The notes beneath the pieces are model-generated. The model was not told the DNA's origin. It was given only the letters and a program-made list of their open reading frames with translations, and made no database searches. 49,243 nucleotides of DNA, from positions 1 through 49,243 of the forward strand of contig CAMLGR010000012.1 of assembly GCA_946479615.1 (NCBI GenBank), written 5' to 3'. Positions within the stretch are counted from its first letter, which is position 1, and the number at the start of each line of letters is the position of its first letter. The translations under genes were made by a program, and so were the position numbers. This stretch comes from an uncultured Bacteroidota bacterium (lineage in GTDB: Bacteria; Bacteroidota; Bacteroidia; Chitinophagales; Chitinophagaceae). Shown piece by piece: positions 16,152 to 24,500 of this stretch.

Positions 16152-17567
16152 ATGTTTGTCAAATTACTACCGTCAACCCCTGAGAATACCATGCTTACTG
16201 TAATCATTCCCGCATTAAACGAAGAAAAAACGATCACGCAGGTGGTTCAATATTGCCTGCAGGATAGTACTGTCACGGAAGTGATCGTTATTGACGATCG
16301 TTCTGAAGACAATACCGTCGCGCTTGCCCAACAGGCAGGTGCTACCGTCATTATCAGCGCTGCCCGAGGAAAAGGTATTTCCATGAAGGAAGGCATTGAT
16401 GCGGCCACCAATGAGCTGGTTGTTTTTCTCGATGCTGATATCGATCCTTACCCGGAAGGATCGATTGAAAAACTCGCGGCTCCCCTCATCAATAACGAAG
16501 CGGATTATGTAAAAGGAGCTTTTGCAAGGAATGCCGGCCGGGTAACGGAGCTGGTGGCAAAGCCTTTGCTGAATATACTTTTTCCCGGTCTTTCGCATTT
16601 TTCGCAACCATTAAGCGGAATGATCGCAGGTAAAAAAACCTTTTTCAAAAAAATTGATTTCTTCAACGATTACGGAGTAGATATAGGCATTCTTATTGAC
16701 ATGTACCTGATGAAGGCAAGGGTGGCAGAAGTAAATATCGGGTACATCGAAAATAAAAGCAAACCCTGGGAAGCCCTGGGGAAAATGAGCCGGGAAGTCT
16801 CACATGCTATTATCATCAAGGCACAATGGCAATCGAATAGTTCTTTATCAGAAGATAATGTGCATTCACTGGAAGCTATCAACCGTGAAATGAATAAGGT
16901 GCTGCGCGAGAACCTATCCTCTTATCACAAGATGCTTATCTTTGATATGGATGATACCATTCTCAAAAGCAGGTTTATCAATGAATGTGCAACGGCATTT
17001 GGATTTTTGCCGAAACTGGAGGAGTTGCGGTTCAATGAAAAAGATCCGATTATCCTTACCAAACGTATCGGGCTGTTATTGAAAGGACGTACAATGGATG
17101 ACATGCTCGATACAGTAGCCCGTATGGAAATTGCTGACAATATAAAAGAAGTAATAGCCGGTTATAAAGAAAAAGGGTATGTAGTCGGGATCATCAGTCA
17201 TAGCTATACACTGATAACAAATTATATCAAACAACAGATAGGTGCTGATTTTTCCATTGCACACCAGTTGGAGTTTTATGAAGGAAAAGCAACCGGGGAG
17301 GTAAATCTTCCATCTTACTTTTTCGGTTCACCGGATAGTGTTTGCGGTCATTCGTTTTGTAAAACCAATGCCTTGCAATACGCCTGTGAAAAATATAATG
17401 TAAAAATGAAAAACTGCATTGCGGTAGGAGATAGTAAGGACGACCGGTGCATGGTAGCCTATGCCGGTAAAGGAGTGGCTTTTTGTACGACAGATGAATT
17501 GTTGGAAAAAATTGCAGACAAAAGTATTAAAGAACGAAATTTTGAATCCCTGCTTGCGCTTGCCTGA
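16152..17567 (+). CDS. Fused GpgS-like glycosyltransferase and HAD phosphatase
   Basis: A 471-residue two-enzyme fusion (458 if translation starts at ATG 16191, which begins MLTVIIPALNEE). Residues about 15-240 form a GT-A glycosyltransferase closely resembling glucosyl-3-phosphoglycerate synthase (GT81): VIIPALNEEKTI, IVIDDRSEDNT, GKG near 75, LDADID near 93, GRVTELVAKPLL, QPLSGMIAGK, YGVDIGILIDMY and LGKMSREV. Residues about 260-471 form a SerB-like HAD phosphatase: IFDMDDT near 265, IISHSYT, and VGDSKDD near 425. Inferred role: make glucosyl-3-phosphoglycerate from NDP-glucose and 3-phosphoglycerate, then dephosphorylate it to glucosylglycerate, a compatible solute. A universal stress protein follows 43 bases later. 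The substrate is inferred from homology and has not been shown here. Confidence 0.8.
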   Translation: MFVKLLPSTPENTMLTVIIPALNEEKTITQVVQYCLQDSTVTEVIVIDDRSEDNTVALAQQAGATVIISAARGKGISMKEGIDAATNELVVFLDADIDPYPEGSIEKLAAPLINNEADYVKGAFARNAGRVTELVAKPLLNILFPGLSHFSQPLSGMIAGKKTFFKKIDFFNDYGVDIGILIDMYLMKARVAEVNIGYIENKSKPWEALGKMSREVSHAIIIKAQWQSNSSLSEDNVHSLEAINREMNKVLRENLSSYHKMLIFDMDDTILKSRFINECATAFGFLPKLEELRFNEKDPIILTKRIGLLLKGRTMDDMLDTVARMEIADNIKEVIAGYKEKGYVVGIISHSYTLITNYIKQQIGADFSIAHQLEFYEGKATGEVNLPSYFFGSPDSVCGHSFCKTNALQYACEKYNVKMKNCIAVGDSKDDRCMVAYAGKGVAFCTTDELLEKIADKSIKERNFESLLALA

Positions 17568-17610
17568 TAACCGCAAACAGGTGCATCTGCTCACCTAAAA
17601 ACTAGTGCCT

Positions 17611-18420
17611 ATGTCCAGCAAACTTTATAACATCCTGGTGGAGGTAGACTTCAGCTCCCGTAACAAATGGGCCATTGCCAAGGCAATTGAATTATCCAAT
17701 AATTTTAATTGTAATATCCATCTTGTGCATGTCAGAAGTGGCCGTAAATCTCATTTTAAAAGTGACGTGAATACCGAATCGGCGCTAAAGAAACTGTCTG
17801 CTATCAAAGCCAATTATAAAACACAGCTTTGCGGTGAAGGCACGATCGAGATCAGTGTATTGAATGGTAACCGCCAGCAACAGTTATCGGCTTATATCGA
17901 CCAGTATGAAATGGATCTGGTGATCAGCGGGCTCTCCAAGTTCAATTTCCTGCATCGGATCATATCTTCCGTTTCTATCAGCCGCCTGGCCAAGAAGACG
18001 AATATACCTGTCCTGGCCGTACGTGCCGGTGGCCTGGTTTGTCATTTCAAGAAAATAGTGTTGCCGGTTTCGGGTGAAATACCGATCAGACAGATACGAC
18101 TGGCAGCTTTATTAGGTAGGGCATTTAAATCGACTGTTTATTTTGTTTCTCTTCGTAAACATGCAGATGTTACTCACCAGAATATTATCGATAAAGCACT
18201 GGAGGTAGTACAGAGTATTTCCATCATTCCTGTTCAATGCTTTTTGCTCGAAGGACAGAACCTGGCAAAAAGTACATTGGATTTTTCCAAGAAAATTAAT
18301 GCAGATCTGATCATGATCAACCCGATCAAAGAATTCCGGCTGCCTGGTTTGTGGAACAGGATCACCAATAAATTACTTTCTTACGGATCAAAAATTCCGG
18401 TACTCACGGTTAAGCAATAA
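17611..18420 (+). CDS. Universal stress protein with two Usp domains
   Basis: A 269-residue UspA-superfamily protein with two tandem domains: about 3-140 (YNILVEVDFSSRNKWAIAKA to IPVLAV) and 146-269 (KKIVLPVSGEIPIRQIRLAA to IPVLTV). The usual ATP-binding pattern G-2x-G-9x-G-S/T is not evident in either half, so it may not bind ATP. The frame also opens with GTG at 17605, but ATG 17611 is preferred. It lies 43 bases after the GpgS-HAD fusion on the same strand and shares the terminator at 18442, which suggests an operon linked to stress response. Confidence 0.85.
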   Translation: MSSKLYNILVEVDFSSRNKWAIAKAIELSNNFNCNIHLVHVRSGRKSHFKSDVNTESALKKLSAIKANYKTQLCGEGTIEISVLNGNRQQQLSAYIDQYEMDLVISGLSKFNFLHRIISSVSISRLAKKTNIPVLAVRAGGLVCHFKKIVLPVSGEIPIRQIRLAALLGRAFKSTVYFVSLRKHADVTHQNIIDKALEVVQSISIIPVQCFLLEGQNLAKSTLDFSKKINADLIMINPIKEFRLPGLWNRITNKLLSYGSKIPVLTVKQ

Positions 18421-18441
18421 GAAGTTCGAGGTATAAAAGCA

Positions 18442-18484
18442 AAGAGGTTCACAGGATATTCCTGTTGAACCTCTTCTTTTTTTA
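18442..18484. terminator. Bidirectional terminator between convergent genes
   Basis: A long stem, AAGAGGTTCACAGGA against TCCTGTTGAACCTCTT with one bulged T, surrounds a TAT loop and is followed by CTTTTTTT on the plus strand. It separates the universal stress protein from the convergent esterase gene. Confidence 0.85.
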
Positions 18485-18496
18485 AGCCATATAATT

Positions 18497-19414
18497 TTAT
18501 GGGACTAATTTCCGGGCCTGCATCCAATGATGAAGGCTTTCCATCCATTCGTCTTTGGTAGTTTTGTTATGCATGCCAAATCCATGTCCGCCTTTTTCAT
18601 AAATATGCATTTCGGCAGGAACATTTTTATCCAGCAAAGCCAGGTAATAAAGAACACTGTTTTGGACCTTTACCGTTTTATCATCCGACGCATGCACCAG
18701 GTAAGCAGCCGGGGCATCTGCAGTCACCTGCCATTCATTGGAGAATTCCTTAATGGCTTCTGCGCCTGGATTCTTACCTAAAAGATTGGTCCGTGAGCCC
18801 ATATGCGCCAGGCTATCACTCAGGCTGATCACGGGATAACCCAGTATTTGAAAATCCGGGCGAAGGCTTATGCTTTCCGGGTTGTCGATATAACTTTTAT
18901 GGTAATGAGTGGCGATGGTAGAAGCCAGGTGTCCACCAGCTGAAAAACCCATGATACCGATATGACTGGTATCGATACCCCACTTGGCCGCATTTTTCCG
19001 CACGATCTGAATGGCACGTTGACCATCCTGTAAAGGGCCGATCGATTTATCGACCATCCATTTGTCGTTGGGCAGCCTGTATTTTAATACAAAGGCTGTG
19101 ATCCCCCATTTGGTGAATTCTTTGGCGACATCTATACCTTCATGTCCTGCAGCTTCGATAAAGTAAGCGCCACCGGGACAAATGATAACAGCGGTTCCGT
19201 TTGCTTTTTCTTTAGCAGGTAAATACACTGTCATCGAGGGCTTTTGTACATTATCTATTACCAGAATCCCATCGGCTCTTACCGTTGTTTTTTCTTCATC
19301 GGGTGCCGGTTTGGAATTGGGAATTGCTTTATCGTATAAGGGAATTACTTCCTGTGCATGCAGGGTGGAAAAAGTTATGCCAGATAACAGGACGGCAATC
19401 AGTTGTTTTTTCAT
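18497..19414 (-). CDS. Secreted alpha/beta hydrolase, acetylxylan-esterase-like
   Basis: A 305-residue esterase of the BD-FAE/dienelactone-hydrolase-like group. The signal peptide (MKKQLIAVLLSGITFSTLHA) sends it to the periplasm or beyond. An oxyanion-hole segment CPGGAYF lies near 79-85. The nucleophile S158 is in GFSAGGHLA, the acid is likely D244 or D245 in HASDDKTV, and the catalytic His is H277 in GGHGFGMH. Relatives remove acetyl or other ester groups from plant polysaccharides; no sugar-degradation genes are adjacent, so the substrate is open. No clear promoter box was found in the 277 bases upstream. Confidence 0.88.
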   Translation of the reverse strand: MKKQLIAVLLSGITFSTLHAQEVIPLYDKAIPNSKPAPDEEKTTVRADGILVIDNVQKPSMTVYLPAKEKANGTAVIICPGGAYFIEAAGHEGIDVAKEFTKWGITAFVLKYRLPNDKWMVDKSIGPLQDGQRAIQIVRKNAAKWGIDTSHIGIMGFSAGGHLASTIATHYHKSYIDNPESISLRPDFQILGYPVISLSDSLAHMGSRTNLLGKNPGAEAIKEFSNEWQVTADAPAAYLVHASDDKTVKVQNSVLYYLALLDKNVPAEMHIYEKGGHGFGMHNKTTKDEWMESLHHWMQARKLVP

Positions 19415-19691
19415 ATGTATTAATTTGAATGAATTACTGAGAATCTGGTGTGTCTGGGATAATACAAAGACAATAGCTTGAAATTTTTCTGAAAGTAAGA
19501 TATTCTTTTTAGTAATAGTAAATACTTATTAAACTTCCGTTTGGCTTTTGATGAATCCTTTCAAATGAGTGTGAAATTTTGAAAATTATCTACCCGATAA
19601 GTTTATGCGCCAAATAATATTCTATATTCGGAAGGTGATTCGAATCTCTAGTTTCAGATCACGTAATAATTCTTAAACCTAAACCTTATTT

Positions 19692-20767
19692 ATGAAGAAG
19701 TTGATTTACATCCCCAAATGGGTGCTTTTTTGTGTATCCATGTTCCTGGTTTTAAATTCCTGTCAAAAAGAGAACGATAAGTCGAAGGCAAGCTTGTCAG
19801 TCAATGAAACTGAGAACAGGGTTAATTTATGGCTGGAAAAACAGTTATCAGCAAATGAGCAGGCAAATAACGCAAAGATTCATTACTTAAAGAAAAACTT
19901 GACTACTCTCATCTCTATTTTGAACAACTAAGAGATGATGAGCATTTTATCATAGTGCCTGTTAAAGAAGGGCTTTCATCAATTAATAATAGCAATAAAA
20001 AACCAGTTACTGTTCTTTTATTGATCGAAAATGAATCGGGGATCATCCGAAAAGGCAATATAGTTCAATATATAAATGAAAAGCAACTGAATAATTCCTC
20101 TATTCCCCAAAACAGTTTTTTTAAGATATTTAATGCAGAGCCTTTCGCTGAAAATGCACAATTTTATTTTTTAACTATTACTGACAGGTTGGAGTATGAA
20201 GTAAACTATATGGATGGTACTTTGGTTTCATCCGGACGGGTAAAGGGTAAGGAATCTGCCACAACCTTAAACGGTCCGCCACAGGACCCTATTAGCCCTG
20301 ACTGCATTGATTGGTATCTTGTGACCACTTTTTATTATGAGGATGGCACTACCACACAAACAGAAGAATTTCTTTATAATACCTGTGGTTCAAGTGGCAG
20401 TGGAGGGGGAGGAAATGAAATTGAATATGAATTTGAAGCTTTAAGATCTATCTATTGGAATGTATGGAGCCCTTATGGTCCCCCAGCAACAAGTGGTTCT
20501 GGTTTTGGTGTTAATTCGGCGGAAACTATCAAAGGTCGCCGGAATGCTAGTGAATCGCAGGGAGGACATTTTAAAAGCATTATTCACTCTGGTTCTGGAT
20601 GCAATACTTGTCCTCAAACAATAGGAGTATATGTAGAAGACGGCAATTCAGTAAGTGCCATCGACCAGCAAGCCAGTAGTTCAGTGGCCGGACATTATAC
20701 TGAAAATGACTCAAGAATAAATATTTCCGGTTCAAAATCCTGGCAGTTTCAGGATATTTTTCCATGA
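19692..20767 (+). pseudogene. Lipoprotein gene broken by a one-base frameshift
   Basis: Two frames seem to be halves of one gene. Frame 1 (19692-19931) starts MKKLIYIPKWVLFC with a lipobox (LNSC) and stops after LTTLISILNN. The second frame is open through LDYSHLYFEQLRDDEHFII and continues without a stop to 20767, ending in SWQFQDIFP; its only early start would be GTG 19955. The switch point is an A5 run near 19895: one extra A would read YLKKKLDYSHLYFEQL and give a single protein of about 358 residues. The C-terminal half is Gly/Ser-rich with a CxxC (GCNTCPQ). No known family was recognised. It could be a sequencing error or a true lesion. Confidence 0.65.
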
Positions 20768-20782
20768 TTAGTATATTGTGAT

Positions 20783-21496
20783 ATGCGACCTTATTTCTTT
20801 TTCTTCTTGTTTCTCTTTACCTCCTGTAAATCTCAATTACCAAAAAAGTCAAATGGGATAGTAATGGAGATAAAATCGGAAATTTATATGGCTGGACCGG
20901 TACCTCCTTTTACTACCAGTTCATTAATCTGGTATCAGGACAGTTTTGCAATAGAGGAAATAAAACTTATTAAATTTGACACTGATTCCAAAGGTGTTCA
21001 AACCAGGAATGATGTGATGATGCGTTACACTTTTATTGATTTAAGGTCGCATACACTTTATGACTATAGTAGTTTTTCAGATACAGCCAGGCTTATTAAA
21101 ACGTATTCACAGCCTGATTCCATGCAGGTAGATGGGGGAACGAATTTTTATTATACCGGGAAAAGATTCAGAGAAACGCCTGAAGTTCTTCAAGATACTA
21201 TTATTAGAAAGGAAGTATATAAAAGAATGAAATTCACTTTAGTTGAGCATGATCCAAAAAATGTTTATACAATTGGATATTTGCGATGTGATAAACCTTC
21301 TATTTTTTCTTTCGAAAAAAAATATTCGGATAGTTTGGGCTGTAATATGATAAAATTAGAAGCTTTTAACAGAAAAACTAATGAAATGCTAATGTCTACG
21401 GAATTCAATTTCATCCGTGATACATTAAGTTTTGAGGAAAACAAAGTGTTTGATGCCTGGATAAGCAGTGCAAAAAGAATTGCAGGTAAAGGATAA
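20783..21496 (+). CDS. Hypothetical lipoprotein
   Basis: A 237-residue protein with a lipoprotein signal (MRPYFFFFLFLFTSC, lipid-attachment Cys15). The rest is a soluble, beta-rich domain with no motif that I recognise; visible features are MAGPVPPFTTSSLIWYQDSF, a YTFIDLRSHTLYDYSSFSD segment and a C-terminal helix (FDAWISSAKRIAGKG). It starts 15 bases after the frameshifted lipoprotein and is probably in the same transcript, since both share the terminator at 21520. Base composition is lower in GC than the flanking genes. Function unknown. Confidence 0.75.
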   Translation: MRPYFFFFLFLFTSCKSQLPKKSNGIVMEIKSEIYMAGPVPPFTTSSLIWYQDSFAIEEIKLIKFDTDSKGVQTRNDVMMRYTFIDLRSHTLYDYSSFSDTARLIKTYSQPDSMQVDGGTNFYYTGKRFRETPEVLQDTIIRKEVYKRMKFTLVEHDPKNVYTIGYLRCDKPSIFSFEKKYSDSLGCNMIKLEAFNRKTNEMLMSTEFNFIRDTLSFEENKVFDAWISSAKRIAGKG

Positions 21497-21519
21497 GACC
21501 GGAAGTGTTTGAGTAATGG

Positions 21520-21567
21520 TAAACCCTTGGGAAGAATTACTATTTGTAAATTCTCTCCAAGGGTTTA
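21520..21567. terminator. Bidirectional terminator between convergent genes
   Basis: The arms TAAACCCTTGGGAAGAATT (21520-21538) and AATTCTCTCCAAGGGTTTA (21549-21567) are near-perfect reverse complements around a 10-base loop. It lies between the lipoprotein gene and the alpha-2-macroglobulin gene, which end on either side. Confidence 0.8.
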
Positions 21568-21581
21568 ATATTACTGTTTAT

Positions 21582-24500
21582 TTATTGTGTTATTCTTATC
21601 ATTCCTGCTCCATTATAAGAATGGTATTCTCCGTTATACATCGCATCGGCGCTTACAGGCCCCATTTTATAATTACCCGGCGAAACCGCCCTTACTGCAT
21701 AATAGTAGGTTTGTTTGTTGTAATCCGCATTGACAAAGAAATGGATGCGATCATCGCGCATATCCAGCGCAGTAGGAGTAGAACCATCTTTTATCCAATC
21801 CATACCCGGTATTTCTTTTGTTCTTGGGTTCTCGATTTCAAAACCAGCTGGCAACAGATCGGTGATCACTACATTTTCTATCGGTGTTGAATAGGAACGT
21901 TCAAGGGTGATACCGATAATGATCAAATCGTTTTGTTTGAAATTATTACCGGTAAGAGGAGTGCCAAAGCGATCATAGAAACGTTTACGTACTTTCAGGT
22001 AATTGTCTTCTTCCTTATACGCACCGCTGGCACTGATACCTTCGGCCTGCCAGAAATAATACAGGCGACCACTGCCTTGCGTAACAATCTCTACATTGGT
22101 TCCTTTCAGGTCGTTCATCGTTCCTCTCCAGCGACCACCGTCCACTTTAGCGACCGTCTTTCCATTTGCTTTTATTTCAGCAGTTGCCGTCGATTGATTG
22201 GCTGAACGTGCATGTTTACCAATAGCGAGGAATGCAAAAGCTCTCTCCTGTGTGCTCAGGTAAGTACGGCTTTTCAATTTTTCGGCTACGTGTTTTATCA
22301 TCAATGGTATTTGTGCATTACCTGGGTCAACATCGATCAATGCATTCAGGGAGATCGCTTCGTCTCTTACATCCGAGTAATAACTGCCTCCGGTTTGGGC
22401 TACTGATTCTTCACCTGCAAAGGCAGATGGTAACATCGCTGTAAAGGATTTCTTATCACCTGCAACAGCATAAGCGGCAGATAACAGGTAACGGCTATCC
22501 AGTGCCAGTACTTCGGGTTTTGCTTTGTAATAGTTCATCGAAGAAACATTACTGCGGCCTGCCAGTGCAAGTACATATAAACCGTAAGCGACTTCTTTGG
22601 GGGCAATCTTTTTATTTTGATCCCTGTTATAATAATAGGTGATCAGTTCCCTGTTCTTTAACCGCGTATTGATATATACCAGCATCGTTTGCAATAATCC
22701 ATCATCCACATCAAATCCTGCTTTTTTTGCTTCAAGCAGGAAATGCGCAGAATAAATAGTGGCCCACCAGTCTTCGGTGCCACCGCCGTCCCAGAGTGTA
22801 ACGGCACCATTATATAATTGGCGCATTTTGATCTTGCGGATCGCCTCAATGATATTGGTGTTCGCATTTACTTTATTCTGTGTTTTATTCAATTGCATCA
22901 GGTCTGCGATATCACCGTAATATAATTGAGGGAATGCGGCAGATACAGTTTGTTCGGTGCAACCGTAAGGATATTGTACCAGGTATTTCAAATGCTCGCC
23001 CAGTTCCAATACCGGCGAACGACCCACGACCAACTCGTAGCCAGTGCTGCCTGGTATAAAATCACTAAGCCCGATATTTATTTTCTGGCTGCTGCCACCT
23101 GCAATAGAACCACTACCAGTTACTTTTTGCAAAGTTGAAGGAGGACGCACAGAAATTTCTGTTTCATCGGCGAATTTCTCACCAAGACCATTAACGGTTA
23201 CTGTTACTTTACCAACAGAAATATTCGGATCGGCCACGATCCTGAAATCTGCACGGCCTTCGCTTTTTGCATTCAAACTTACCGAAGTAGTGCTTTGTCC
23301 TACTACTTTTAAGGGCCCTTCTACTTTCAGGTTAGCGGAAACAGAAGTAGCTTTAGCGGTGGTATTGCTTACTGTTACAGGTACATTTACTGTATCGCCA
23401 GGACTTAAGAATCGCGGTAAAGCAGTACTGATCACAATAGGATCGGCAACAGTCATTGTGTTATCGCTGGCGCCAAAACTTTCACCTTTGTAAGCTACTG
23501 CCATCAAACGCAGTTCACCACTGAACTGCGGTATATCAAATTCAAATTCTGCTTCTCCATCGCTTCCGGCTTTTTTGATACCGCTCCAATAGCTGACTAC
23601 TTTAATTCTTTTGGCAGGCATGGGGTTTACACGTTTTGACATATCCAGTTCGCCATCACCACCCGTACTGCTCATGGAAGCTCTTATTTCAGCAAATAAT
23701 AAAGGGTAAAGATCAAATGCATTTACTTCCAGGGCTTTTTTCTGGTAGAAATAGCTGTAGGGATCAGGTGTTTTAAAATCGCTGATCTGTAAAACCCCAT
23801 TATCAACAGCAGAAAGAGTTACAAAACTTCCCGGAGCTGCTTTTATTTTAATTGACTGGTGAGTTTTGGAGCGCACTTCCTTTTTTGCTACGATCTCTAC
23901 AGCAATCTTGCGGCTTTTCTCTTCCACTTTTACATTCTGGAAACCGTGTGCTACTGTAAGTGGTATATCGGACACTTCATGAGGTTTGATCAAAGTGGCC
24001 GTGATATATACATTCGGTACATCATCACCATTTAATTTCAGGTCCACACTGGCTGTACGGTCGGTTACATTTACGTATTGATAAGAAAGTACATGGTCTG
24101 TTTCTGTGGTAACCAGCATCTTTCCGCTGAAAGGTGTTTTGAATAAGGCGTTCACACTTTCGCCGGAGAAATAAGATTTTTTATCCAGTTCAATATCGAT
24201 ATTACCTTCTGTACTTACTTCGAAAGAAGAATTGTTATTACCACCCCAGCTTCCGTAACTATAAAAACTACGGCTTACATAACTGCCGGCGCCTGGTCTG
24301 TAAATCCTTACTTCATAATCGCCCGGGGATCTTGGAATGTAACTGTAAGGGGTGCTGTTGCCGCTTATTTTTACATTACTTTCCGCCATCAGTTTATCTT
24401 CTTTCTGGGATTCATAGCGGAAATAGCTGCCGCTTTTCTTTAAAACGGTTTTGTATTCGTGTTTGATGACGGTTACATGCGCTGTTGAGCCAACGGCGCT

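Noticed and set aside
19880..19910. Programmed -1 frameshift joining the two lipoprotein frames
   Set aside because: The site reads G AAA AAC, not a proper X-XXY-YYZ slippery heptamer, and no strong downstream stem was seen; a simple indel is the better explanation.
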